From Streptomyces sp. AC1-42W (lineage in GTDB: Bacteria > Actinomycetota > Actinomycetes > Streptomycetales > Streptomycetaceae), in NCBI RefSeq assembly GCF_003248355.1, contig NZ_QKWY01000002.1, forward strand, positions 2,666,001-2,730,000: a stretch of DNA of 64,000 nucleotides, read 5' to 3'. The notes below the pieces were generated by a model, which saw only the letters and a list, made by a program, of their open reading frames with translations, did not search any database and was not told where the DNA came from. This document shows positions 8,178 to 15,988 of the stretch, piece by piece (position 1 is the first letter of the stretch; every line of letters starts with the position of its first letter). A program made the translations under genes and the position numbers.

Positions 8178-8217
8178 CGCGGCGGGTCCGGCGGCCGATG
8201 CCGCCGGACCCGCCGCG
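8178..8217 (+). terminator. Perfect 17-bp hairpin after precursor (attenuator or partial terminator)
   Basis: Arms 8178-8194 and 8201-8217 are perfectly complementary with a 6-base loop (CCGATG), starting 7 bases after the precursor stop and ending 46 bases before the maturase start. No U-run follows, as usual in Streptomyces. The placement is typical of a partial terminator or RNA-stabilising element that lets a precursor be made in excess of its enzymes. Confidence 0.75.
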
Positions 8218-8263
8218 CCATCGCACCGGACCGCCGTGCGCCCGGACATCCAGTGGGAGCGTG

Positions 8264-9628
8264 ATGATGGACCAAGTCAGCAGATACCTGGTGCTGAGCG
8301 ACCGCGCGTACGCCGACACCGGCGGCGTCCCGGTCCGGCTCGCCTACAGCACCCGCACCGCGAGCACGCTCGCGGTCGACCTGCCCACCGCGCGGGCACT
8401 GGAGGCCGGTGACGCCGCCGCGCTCACCCCCGCCTGGACCGGCGTACTGCGCGCGGCCCAGCTGCTCGTCCCGGCCGGCGAGGACGAGCTGACCGCCGTA
8501 CTCGACCGCAACCGGCAGGCCTCCGCCGAACGCTCGGCCGTGCACATCGCGCTGCTGCCGACCTCGTACTGCAACATGGGCTGCGCCTACTGCGGCCAGG
8601 AGCACACCCGGGGCGGGCTGTCCCACACCCACCGCAGCCGGGTCCGCGACCGGGTGCTGCGCGCCGTGACCGCACCGGAGACCCGCGGCGCCCGCATCGA
8701 CTGGTTCGGCGCCGAACCGATGATGGGCTACGCGGTCATCCGCGACCTGGCCCCGCGGTTCGTGGCCGCCGCCGCCGAACGCGAGGTCGCCTACTCCTCG
8801 GTGATCGTCACCAACGGCTCCCTCCTGACCACCAGGAAAATCACCACGCTCATCCGTTCCTGTGGTATCACCCATTTCGAGATCACGATCGACGGACCGC
8901 CGGACATACACAATGAACACCGGCCCCTGAAAAGCGGTCGCGGATCATTCTGGAACATCGTGCGCGCGGTGCGTTCCGTGCTCGATGAACCGGATCTCGG
9001 CCCCACCCATTTCACTTTCCGGACGAATGTCGACGTGCACAACCAGGACGCCCTGCCGCGTTATATCGAGATGATGGCGGAGCAGGGATTCAGCCATCCC
9101 CGTGTCTCCTTCTCGATCCATCCCGTGCACTCGTGGGGAAACGACGTATCGGCGATCGAGGTGTCCAAGCAGACCTTCGCCGAACGCGAGGCGGGGTGGC
9201 TCCGGCTGCTCACCGAGCACGGGCTGCACACCCAGCTGCTGCCGGCCACCGTGCACAAGGTCCTCTGCCCCGCCACGACCCGCTCGTCCGAGATCATCAG
9301 CAGCACCGGCAGCATCTTCTCGTGCAGCGAGTACCCCCTCGTCCCCGAGGCCGAGCGCACCCTCGCCCTGACACACATCGACCGGGCCGGCACCGAACCC
9401 CTGCGGCCGCTCGGCCCCTTCGACGGCTGGAACGACGAGATCGCCGCGGGCACCACCTGGTGCAAGGGCTGCGTCTTCATGCCCACCTGCGGCGGCTCCT
9501 GCCCCAAAGCATGGCAGGAGGGCCATCCGCCCTGCCCCTCCTACAAGTACAACGTCCAGGACCGGTTCGACCTCGTCGCCGCCGAATGCGGACTGCGCGT
9601 GGCCGGTGAGCCCGCCGGAGCCCGGTGA
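8264..9628 (+). CDS. Radical SAM/SPASM peptide maturase
   Basis: 454 residues. Residues 1-90 form an N-terminal domain of the kind that precedes the radical SAM core in peptide maturases and may hold a leader-binding (RRE-like) fold. The SAM-cluster motif CNMGCAYC (Cys103, 107, 110) begins the TIM-barrel core. The C-terminal part from about 345 has the Cys-rich SPASM pattern (CPATTRSSE, FSCSEYP, WCKGCVF, TCGGSCPKAW, PPCPSYK), which binds auxiliary iron-sulfur clusters. Such enzymes form thioether, C-C or other crosslinks, or oxidise side chains, on precursor peptides. ATG 8264 is chosen (another ATG follows at 8267) with GGGAG upstream. The stretch 8830-9130 uses more AT-ending codons than its neighbours, suggesting transfer. 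Stop overlaps the decarboxylase start. Confidence 0.9.
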   Translation: MMDQVSRYLVLSDRAYADTGGVPVRLAYSTRTASTLAVDLPTARALEAGDAAALTPAWTGVLRAAQLLVPAGEDELTAVLDRNRQASAERSAVHIALLPTSYCNMGCAYCGQEHTRGGLSHTHRSRVRDRVLRAVTAPETRGARIDWFGAEPMMGYAVIRDLAPRFVAAAAEREVAYSSVIVTNGSLLTTRKITTLIRSCGITHFEITIDGPPDIHNEHRPLKSGRGSFWNIVRAVRSVLDEPDLGPTHFTFRTNVDVHNQDALPRYIEMMAEQGFSHPRVSFSIHPVHSWGNDVSAIEVSKQTFAEREAGWLRLLTEHGLHTQLLPATVHKVLCPATTRSSEIISSTGSIFSCSEYPLVPEAERTLALTHIDRAGTEPLRPLGPFDGWNDEIAAGTTWCKGCVFMPTCGGSCPKAWQEGHPPCPSYKYNVQDRFDLVAAECGLRVAGEPAGAR

Positions 9629-10221
9629 TGGCGGCCGGAACCGGCCCGGACACCCCGCGCCGGCTGCTCATCGGGGTCTGCGGCTCCGGCAACGTGCTCG
9701 CGGTGCCGCAGTACCTCATGGCGCTGCGCACCGGCCTCGGACCCGGCGTCGAGATCCGCATGATCATGACCCGGTCCGCCGCCGCGATCATCCCGCCCTC
9801 CACCATGCGGCTGCTGTGCCGCACCGTCTACTGCGACGGCGAGGACGAACTGACGGCCGGTCATGTCGCCCCGGCCGTCTGGGCGGAACGCTTCGTCGTA
9901 CTGCCCGCCACCGCCAACATGCTCGGCCAGGCCGCCAACGGACTCGCCTCCGGACTGCTCAGCTCCGCCCTGCTCGCCCATGAGCGCCCCGTGGTGTTCT
10001 TCCCGAGCATGAACAGCCTGATGTGGGAGCGCCCCGCCGTCCGCCGCAACGTCGACCGGCTGCGCGCGGACGGCCACGCGGTCATCGACCCGGTACCCGC
10101 ACCCGCCTGGCAGATCGCCGCGGGCGAGGTGCGCAAGAACCTCGGGCTGCCCCCGTCCAGCACCGTGGCCACGGTGATCGGCGAGTTCCTGGCCATGCCG
10201 GTCGACCCGCTCGGCGGCTGA
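9628..10221 (+). CDS. LanD/EpiD-like flavoprotein (HFCD family) cysteine decarboxylase
   Basis: 197-residue homo-oligomeric flavin-containing Cys decarboxylase. Visible motifs are the N-terminal flavin-binding GVCGSGN, the active-site His in HVAPAVWAERFVVLPATANM-type context (matching His67 of EpiD), the PATAN flavin motif, and the substrate-clamp MNSLMWERPAVRRNVDRL, equivalent to the M-N-MW-P-N-L motif of EpiD and Dfp. EpiD-type enzymes oxidatively decarboxylate a peptide C-terminal Cys to an enethiolate, which becomes an aminovinyl-cysteine crosslink. That matches the precursor, whose last residue is Cys68. It is not the housekeeping Dfp, as the CoaB synthetase domain is absent. It overlaps the maturase stop (TGATG), so the two are coupled. 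Confidence 0.88.
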   Translation: MAAGTGPDTPRRLLIGVCGSGNVLAVPQYLMALRTGLGPGVEIRMIMTRSAAAIIPPSTMRLLCRTVYCDGEDELTAGHVAPAVWAERFVVLPATANMLGQAANGLASGLLSSALLAHERPVVFFPSMNSLMWERPAVRRNVDRLRADGHAVIDPVPAPAWQIAAGEVRKNLGLPPSSTVATVIGEFLAMPVDPLGG

Positions 10222-10247
10222 GCACCCCACCAGCAGAAGGAGAAGAC

Positions 10248-11621
10248 GTGGCAGCAGCCGGACAGCGACTCCGTACGGCACTGACGGGCGGACCCATGTC
10301 GGTGCGCGGCTTCCGGCTGCTGCTCGCCGGCCAGCTCTCCTCCACGGTCGGCGACTACTGCTACGCCGTCGCGCTGCCCTGGCTCATCCTCTCCGGCGAC
10401 GGCGGCCCGGTCCTGCTCGGCACCGTCCTCGCCTGCTACGGCATCCCCCGCGTCGTCACCATTCCGCTGGGCGGTGTGGTGGCCGACCGGATCGGCGGCC
10501 GGCGGGTCATGCTGATGACCGACCTGGTCCGGGCCGCCGCCGTCGGCACCCTCGCCGTCCTCGCCTCCACCGGAACCCCGACTCTCGCCCAACTCGCCCC
10601 GATCGCGGTCATTCTGGGCGCCTGCTCCGGCATGTTCATCCCCGCCTCGTACACCCTCCTGCCGGCCCTGCTGCGCAAGGAGGACCTCGGCCGGGGCAAC
10701 GCCCTGTCGACCATGGTCAACCAGGTCGGCGGCCTCCTCGGACCCACCGCGGGCGGCGCCCTGGTGGCCGCCTTCGACGCGGGCCCGGCGCTCACGGTCG
10801 ACGCCGCGTCCTTCCTCGTGTCGGCGCTGGTCCTCTCCCGGATACGCACCGGCGCGGACGCGGCGGCGGACGGCGCCGCACCGGGCGGGGCCGCATTGGG
10901 CGAAGCCCCCGCCCCCCGCACGACCTTCACCGAACTCCTGCGCCACGGACGGCTGCTGCACGTCGTCCTGGTCGTCGCCCTGGTCTGCAACCTGGCCTTC
11001 AGCGGCACCATCGAGGTGGCCCTGCCCGAACTCGCCCACCAGGACATGGGCGTCACCGGCTACGGCGTCCTGCTGACCTGCCTGAGCCTGGGCGGCCTGG
11101 CCGGCTCCCTGGTCGCCGCCCGCAGCCGCCCCGTACGCTCGCCCGCCTACCTCTTCGCCGTACTCGCCGTCGTCATGGGCATCGCCCTCAGCGCCGTACC
11201 GTACGCCGGGGGCCTGGCCGGGGCCGCGATCTGCGTCTGCGTCTACGCGCTGGCCAGCGGCTGGCAGAACATCGTCGTCGTCACGATGCTCCAGGTCTGG
11301 GCCCCGCCCGCGCTCATCGGCCGGGTCATGAGCCTGGTCATGCTGGCCGTCATGGGCACCTTCCCCGTCTCCGTCGCGGTGGCCGGCTTCGGGGTGCGCC
11401 ACCTGGGCGCGGCCCCCTTCTTCCCGGTGGCGGGCGGCGCCATCGCCCTGACCGTCGTGGGCGCCCTCACCCAGCGCGTCTTCCGCGACCACCGCGCCGA
11501 CACCGAGTACACCCCGCCCGACCTCGTACCGGCCGGCACCCCGGCCGGGCCCGCACCCGGCGTACCGGCCGCCCGCTCCGCGCGACCGCGGCGGGACGAC
11601 AGTCAGGAGTCACAGCGATGA
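10248..11621 (+). CDS. MFS transporter, probable peptide exporter
   Basis: 457-residue major facilitator with about 12 hydrophobic segments. It opens with MSVRGFRLLLAGQLSSTVGD at about residue 16 and carries the loop 2-3 motif GGVVADRIGGRRVM. It resembles the drug/macrolide efflux MFS branch (MFS_3/Bcr-like). GTG 10248 is used because AGAAGGAG lies just before it. Its place between the decarboxylase and the second radical SAM gene suggests export of, or self-resistance to, the peptide product. Its stop overlaps the next start (ATGA). Confidence 0.85.
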   Translation: MAAAGQRLRTALTGGPMSVRGFRLLLAGQLSSTVGDYCYAVALPWLILSGDGGPVLLGTVLACYGIPRVVTIPLGGVVADRIGGRRVMLMTDLVRAAAVGTLAVLASTGTPTLAQLAPIAVILGACSGMFIPASYTLLPALLRKEDLGRGNALSTMVNQVGGLLGPTAGGALVAAFDAGPALTVDAASFLVSALVLSRIRTGADAAADGAAPGGAALGEAPAPRTTFTELLRHGRLLHVVLVVALVCNLAFSGTIEVALPELAHQDMGVTGYGVLLTCLSLGGLAGSLVAARSRPVRSPAYLFAVLAVVMGIALSAVPYAGGLAGAAICVCVYALASGWQNIVVVTMLQVWAPPALIGRVMSLVMLAVMGTFPVSVAVAGFGVRHLGAAPFFPVAGGAIALTVVGALTQRVFRDHRADTEYTPPDLVPAGTPAGPAPGVPAARSARPRRDDSQESQR

Positions 11622-13819
11622 GCGTGTTCGTCCCGCTGGGCATGCCGCGGTTCGAGGGCGAACCGGACCGGGGCCCGCGGCCGGGCCGGGGCACCGGCGA
11701 CACCGCGTACCTGCTGATCAACCCGCCGGTGACCGACCCCACGACCGCCTACCACTCGATCCCGTACCTGGTGGGCGCCGCCAGGGCGGCCGGCCACACC
11801 GAGTACGCCTGCGTGGACGCCAACCTCGACGCCTTCACCTACCTCGCCGACCCCGCGCGCTTCGGCGCCGCGCTCGACGCCGCCCGCGCCCTGCGCGCCG
11901 AGATCGGCGCCAGGGCCGCCGCCCCGCGCCGCCACGACGAGATCCGCTACCGGCAGACACTGGCCGCCGAGGGCCTGACCGCCACATCGGCGCGCGACGC
12001 GATCGCCGTCTTCCAGGACGCCGAGCACTTCTACCACCCCCCGACCTACGCCCAGGCGGTCGCGGTCATGAGCCGCTGGTGGCAGCTGCTCGCCCTGGAC
12101 ATGCCGCCCGGCACCGCGGACGGCTTCTCCATGCGGGTGAAGGCCGCCGTCAACCTGTGCAGTACGAAGGACCTGTCCGACCCGGCGGTCCCGGCGGCCG
12201 TCGCCCGCCCCTTCGAGGGCTACTTCACCGACGAGTTCGTCCCCAAGCTGCGCGAACGCCCCTGGGCCGTGGTCGGCCTCTCCGTCAACTACACCAGCCA
12301 GCTGCCCGTCGCGCTGCGCATGGCCCGGCTCATCCGCACCGTCCTCCCGGACACGGTGATCGTCTTCGGCGGCACGGAAGTCGGCGACGTCGTGAAGTAC
12401 GCGCCCGAGCCCGCGGCCGCCTGGCGGGTCTTCCAGGACGCCGACCTGATCGTCCCCGGCGAGGGCGAGACCGCCCTCATCGGCATCCTCGACGCCGTCG
12501 GCAACGGAGCGACCAGGAACGGCGACGCCTTCGAGGGCATCGGCGGGGTCATGACCCGCGACCGGCCCGACCCGGACATCGCCTACGGCAGTGTGGCGAC
12601 GCTCGCCTCCCCGGCGTACGACGTCTGGCAATGGGACCGCTACTGGGCACCCGAACCGGTGCTCCTCTACAGCCCGACCCGCGGCTGCTACTGGAACAAG
12701 TGCACCTTCTGCGACTACGGCCTGAACACCGACCGGCCGACCTCGCCCTCGCGCGAACGCCCCGTCGCCGCCGTCCTGGAGGACCTGCGCGAGGCCAGCA
12801 GCTACGCCAGGACCGTGTACTTCGCGGTGGACGCCATGTCGCCCCGCTATCTGCGCACCCTCGCCGCCGCTCTCGCCGAATCCTCCCTGGACCTGCGCTG
12901 GTCCGCCGAACTGCGCCTGGAGCGGACCTTCCCCAAGCGCTCCGCCGGCGAAGTCCTGGCCGCCTCCGGCTGCGTGGCGGTCTCCTTCGGCTACGAGTCC
13001 GGCGCCCAGCGGGTCCTCGACCTCATCGACAAGGGCGTGAAGATCGAGGTGGTGCCCGACGTCCTCGCGGAACTGGCGCGCAACGGCATCGCCGCCCAGA
13101 TGATGGGCTTCACCGGCTTCCCCACCGAGACCGCCGAAGAGGCCCTGGAGACGTACGAGTTCCTCCAGCGGCACGAGAAGCTGTGGACGACCTCCGGCAT
13201 CGGCGTGTTCGCGCTGACCCCCGGCTCCATGGTCGCCAAGAACCCCGACCGCTTCGGCATCGACGTCCTGCCGACCTCCGCATCCGACGACATCCGGCGC
13301 TATCTGCCCTGGCGCGACCGCCGCACCGGAGAGGCGCACTGGCCGGTCGCCACCGACCCCCGCATCCCGCGCGAGTACTACGCCGGCAACCGCAGGACCG
13401 ACTTCGACCGGCCCTTCCTCGGCGGCATCGACTCCGCGCACACCCTGCTGTACTTCGCCCGCTACGGCCGGGACCTGCTGCCCGGAACCCCCGAGGGCGC
13501 CGGCCACAAGGAGGAACCCCGCGTCCGCCTCGTCGAGGAGCCCGTCGTCACCGTGCCGTTCGCCTCCGTCGAGGGGCTGACCGGCATCGACGACCTGATG
13601 GCCCAGGTCGTCCGGCGCAGCCGGCAGGACCTGGACACCACATCCGCCGGCTACGGGGAATGGCTCGACGGGACCGGATCGGCCCGCCCCGGCTCCTGCG
13701 GGGTCCTCGTCCTCACCCACGGCGAACTGGTCGAGGTGCCCGCCGGGGTGGACTTCACCACCGACAACGCGATGACCCGCGCGCTGCGCCTGATGCTGGC
13801 CACGCGGGCCCGCGCCTGA
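11618..13819 (+). CDS. B12-type radical SAM protein with C-x4-C-x2-C cluster motif
   Basis: 733 residues. The N-terminal half begins LLINPPVTDPTTAYHSIPYL and contains a flavodoxin-like segment (VVGLSVNYTSQLPVALRMAR, then VIVFGGTEV) as in cobalamin-binding radical SAM enzymes; the classic DxHxxG ligand is not visible. The radical SAM core begins at RGCYWNKCTFCDYG: Cys357, Cys362 and Cys365, a C-x4-C-x2-C spacing instead of C-x3-C-x2-C. Variant spacings are known in RiPP-associated B12 radical SAM families. A likely role is C-methylation or another carbon-centred change on the precursor (inference). It overlaps the MFS stop by 4 bases and has a CAGGAG ribosome site. Last gene of the right-hand RiPP operon. 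Confidence 0.82.
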   Translation: MSVFVPLGMPRFEGEPDRGPRPGRGTGDTAYLLINPPVTDPTTAYHSIPYLVGAARAAGHTEYACVDANLDAFTYLADPARFGAALDAARALRAEIGARAAAPRRHDEIRYRQTLAAEGLTATSARDAIAVFQDAEHFYHPPTYAQAVAVMSRWWQLLALDMPPGTADGFSMRVKAAVNLCSTKDLSDPAVPAAVARPFEGYFTDEFVPKLRERPWAVVGLSVNYTSQLPVALRMARLIRTVLPDTVIVFGGTEVGDVVKYAPEPAAAWRVFQDADLIVPGEGETALIGILDAVGNGATRNGDAFEGIGGVMTRDRPDPDIAYGSVATLASPAYDVWQWDRYWAPEPVLLYSPTRGCYWNKCTFCDYGLNTDRPTSPSRERPVAAVLEDLREASSYARTVYFAVDAMSPRYLRTLAAALAESSLDLRWSAELRLERTFPKRSAGEVLAASGCVAVSFGYESGAQRVLDLIDKGVKIEVVPDVLAELARNGIAAQMMGFTGFPTETAEEALETYEFLQRHEKLWTTSGIGVFALTPGSMVAKNPDRFGIDVLPTSASDDIRRYLPWRDRRTGEAHWPVATDPRIPREYYAGNRRTDFDRPFLGGIDSAHTLLYFARYGRDLLPGTPEGAGHKEEPRVRLVEEPVVTVPFASVEGLTGIDDLMAQVVRRSRQDLDTTSAGYGEWLDGTGSARPGSCGVLVLTHGELVEVPAGVDFTTDNAMTRALRLMLATRARA

Positions 13820-13880
13820 GACCGTCCGGGGCGGCCGGGCGGGCCGATTGAGACGCGGCAGGTCTCGAATCCGGGGAAAC

Positions 13881-13892
13881 TCGGTATTGGAC
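13881..13892 (-). promoter_or_regulatory. Second copy of the LysR-region 12-mer, upstream of thiolase
   Basis: On the minus strand this reads GTCCAATACCGA, identical to 599-610, and lies 72 bases before the thiolase start. It sits in a 144-bp gap that also contains AT-richer sequence suited to a promoter. The identity suggests that one regulator, probably the LysR protein at 670, acts at both places. Confidence 0.5.
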
Positions 13893-13963
13893 CGGCTCGG
13901 CCACCGGGTGCGAGGGTCGAGCCGGAGCCCTGTCCACCGCCCGCCGCCCCGGAAGGTCCTGCC

Positions 13964-15190
13964 GTGCCCGACGCCCGCGATGTCGTGATCTGCGAACCCC
14001 TGCGCACCCCCATCGGCCGCTTCGGCGGGGTGTTCGCCGGGGAACGGCCGGCCGCCCTGGCCGCCCGCGTCATCGCCGAGGTCGTCGCCCGCACCGGCAT
14101 CGACCCCGACCGGGTGGACGAGGTGATCCTCGGCCACTCCTACCCCTCCGCGGAGGCCCCCGCCATCGGCCGGGTCGCCGCCCTGGACGCCGGGCTGCCC
14201 CAGACGGTCACCGGCCTGCAGACCGACCGCCGCTGCGGCTCCGGCCTCCAGGCCGTCCTGGACGCGGCCATGCAGATCGCGACCGGGTTCAGTGAGGTCG
14301 TCGTCGCGGGCGGCGTGGACGTGATGAGCGCGGCCCCCTACTACACGCACGACGGACGCTGGGGCATCAAGGGCCCCGGCCTCCAGCTCCACGACGCGCT
14401 CGCCCGCGGCCGGGTCACCGCGGGCGGCCTCGACCACCCCGTCCCCGGCGGCATGATCGAGACCGCCGAGAACCTGCGCCGCGCGTACGGCATCAGCCGC
14501 GAGGACCAGGACGCGCTGGCCCTGCGCTCCCAGCGGCGGGCGGGCCGCGCCGCCACCGAGGGCCGGTACGGGAAGGAGATCGTCCCCGTCACCGTGCGGA
14601 CGCGCAAGGGCGAGACCGTCGTCACCGCCGACGAGCACCCCCGCCCCGACACCACCGCCGAACAGCTCGCCGCGCTCCGCCCGGTCCTGCTGAAGTCCGA
14701 CCCGGAGGCCACCGTCACCGCGGGCAACGCCAGCGGCCAGAACGACGCGGCGGCCGCCTGCCTGGTGACCGGCGCCGCCACCGCCGAACGCCTCGGCCTC
14801 ACCCCGCTCGTCCGGCTGGTCTCCTTCGCCCGCGCCGGAGTGCCCGCCGCCACCATGGGCCTGGGCCCCGTCCCCGCCACCCACGCCGCCCTCGGCCGCG
14901 CCGGGCTCACCCTCGGCGACCTCGACCTGATCGAGCTGAACGAGGCGTTCGCCGCCCAGGTCCTGGCCTGCACCCGCGAACTCGGCCTCGGCGAGAAGGA
15001 CCACGAGCAGCGGATCAACGTGAACGGCTCCGGCGTCTCGCTGGGCCACCCGGTCGGCGCCACCGGCGCCCGCATCCTCGCCACCCTCACCCGCGAACTG
15101 CACCGCCGCGAGGCCCGCTACGCCCTGGAGACGATGTGCATCGGCGGCGGCCAGGGCCTAGCGGCCGTCTTCGAACGCATCGCCCCCTGA
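13964..15190 (+). CDS. Thiolase (acetyl-CoA acetyltransferase family)
   Basis: 408-residue type II thiolase of normal length, catalysing reversible CoA-dependent cleavage or formation of 3-ketoacyl-CoA. The acyl-accepting Cys is in DRRCGSGLQAV (about residue 91), the catalytic His in NVNGSGVSLGHPVGATGAR (about 361) and the second Cys in ETMCIGGGQG near the C-terminus. GTG start at 13964 with GGAAGG upstream. Although it follows the RiPP operon on the same strand, the 144-bp gap and the 12-mer shared with the dehydrogenase/LysR promoter point to beta-oxidation rather than peptide maturation. Confidence 0.92.
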   Translation: MPDARDVVICEPLRTPIGRFGGVFAGERPAALAARVIAEVVARTGIDPDRVDEVILGHSYPSAEAPAIGRVAALDAGLPQTVTGLQTDRRCGSGLQAVLDAAMQIATGFSEVVVAGGVDVMSAAPYYTHDGRWGIKGPGLQLHDALARGRVTAGGLDHPVPGGMIETAENLRRAYGISREDQDALALRSQRRAGRAATEGRYGKEIVPVTVRTRKGETVVTADEHPRPDTTAEQLAALRPVLLKSDPEATVTAGNASGQNDAAAACLVTGAATAERLGLTPLVRLVSFARAGVPAATMGLGPVPATHAALGRAGLTLGDLDLIELNEAFAAQVLACTRELGLGEKDHEQRINVNGSGVSLGHPVGATGARILATLTRELHRREARYALETMCIGGGQGLAAVFERIAP

Positions 15191-15234
15191 CGACCCGGCC
15201 GACCGCCACCGCTCCACGGCCGCCGGCCGGCGGG

Positions 15235-15288
15235 TCCGGGCGCCGCTGCCGGTCCGGGCGCCGCTGCCGGTCCGGGCGCCGCTACTCG
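15235..15288. repeat. Three 18-bp tandem repeats at the 3' end of the TetR gene
   Basis: Units 15235-15252, 15253-15270 and 15271-15288. The first two are identical (TCCGGGCGCCGCTGCCGG) and the third differs in its last bases. The third unit overlaps the end of the TetR coding region; the others lie between the convergent thiolase and TetR stops. GGCGCC inside each unit is self-complementary, so the block could fold. It is probably a slippage product. Confidence 0.7.
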
Positions 15289-15869
15289 TCCGGGGTGCCC
15301 GTGATCGCCGTGACCGCCATCCGCACCGCCCGCTCGGACACCGCCCGGTAGTCGTCGCCCGACTCGATCGCCGTCGTGGCGGCGTTCACGATGCCCTGGA
15401 GCAGCACCGCCGTGCGGCGGGGATCGTCCTCGCCCAGCTCCGTGAGCGCGCCGATCAGCGGGGTGAGCAGTTCCGCGTGCACCCGGCCCGCGCTCTCCCG
15501 TACCAGCTTCGCGTCCCGCACCCCGGCCGGCGCGCGGGCGATCCGGTGCTCCCCGCTCCGCACCAGCTCCAGCTGCGCCGACACATAGGCGGCGATCCGC
15601 TCGCGCGGGGTGTGCGCCGCCGCCATACCGGACCGGATCGCGTCCGTCCAGCGGGGCAGCGCGTCCTCGACCACGGCGGCCAGGAGCTCGGGCCGGCCCG
15701 GAAAGTACTTGTACACGCTGTTGCGCGCCAGGCCCGTGGCCCGTGCCACGGAGGCGAAGGTGACCGCCTCCGCGTCGCCCTCCTCCAGCAGCGCGCGCGC
15801 CGCCCGCACCAGGGCCAGCCGCTGCTGGGCGTGGTGCTCGGCGACCGTGGCGGCGCTGATGCGGGGCAC
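15282..15869 (-). CDS. TetR-family regulator of the adjacent ABC exporter
   Basis: 195-residue TetR protein with N-terminal HTH at about residues 10-56 (FASVARATGLARNSVYKYFP) and a helical ligand domain. GTG start at 15869. It is divergent from the FtsX-like permease gene, and the gap is almost filled by a 30-bp inverted repeat overlapping both probable promoters. It therefore most likely represses itself and the exporter. Confidence 0.88.
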   Translation of the reverse strand: MPRISAATVAEHHAQQRLALVRAARALLEEGDAEAVTFASVARATGLARNSVYKYFPGRPELLAAVVEDALPRWTDAIRSGMAAAHTPRERIAAYVSAQLELVRSGEHRIARAPAGVRDAKLVRESAGRVHAELLTPLIGALTELGEDDPRRTAVLLQGIVNAATTAIESGDDYRAVSERAVRMAVTAITGTPDE

Positions 15870-15900
15870 CCGCCCAGTCTAGGAGCCCCGCCCGGAGACC

Positions 15901-15970
15901 CGACCCCCACTTGGGGACGGTGCGTCGCCATCATCTATGTTGGCGACGCACTGTCCCCAAGTGGGGGTCG
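15901..15970. promoter_or_regulatory. Nearly perfect 30-bp inverted repeat: operator and divergent promoter
   Basis: Arms 15901-15930 and 15941-15970 match at 29 of 30 positions around a 10-base spacer (TCATCTATGT). Each arm holds a smaller near-palindrome (CCCCACTTGGGG). TTGGGG in either arm and TATGTT or TAGATG in the spacer give mirror-image -35/-10 candidates, so both genes may be transcribed from within the symmetric element. A TetR dimer pair on it would shut both promoters. Confidence 0.85.
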
Positions 15971-15988
15971 GTCGGTCTGAACCTCTCC

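Noticed and set aside
9628..10221. Housekeeping Dfp/CoaBC flavoprotein
   Set aside because: Too short, without the CoaB ligase domain, and translationally coupled to a radical SAM peptide maturase.
13964..15190. Thiolase as an acylating enzyme of the RiPP cluster
   Set aside because: Same strand as the RiPP operon, but a 144-bp gap, its own promoter-like sequence and the motif shared with the dehydrogenase/LysR region point to beta-oxidation.
15235..15288. 18-bp tandem repeats as a phage attachment or origin site
   Set aside because: Only three units at the end of a coding gene, no integrase or tRNA nearby; replication slippage is enough to explain them.
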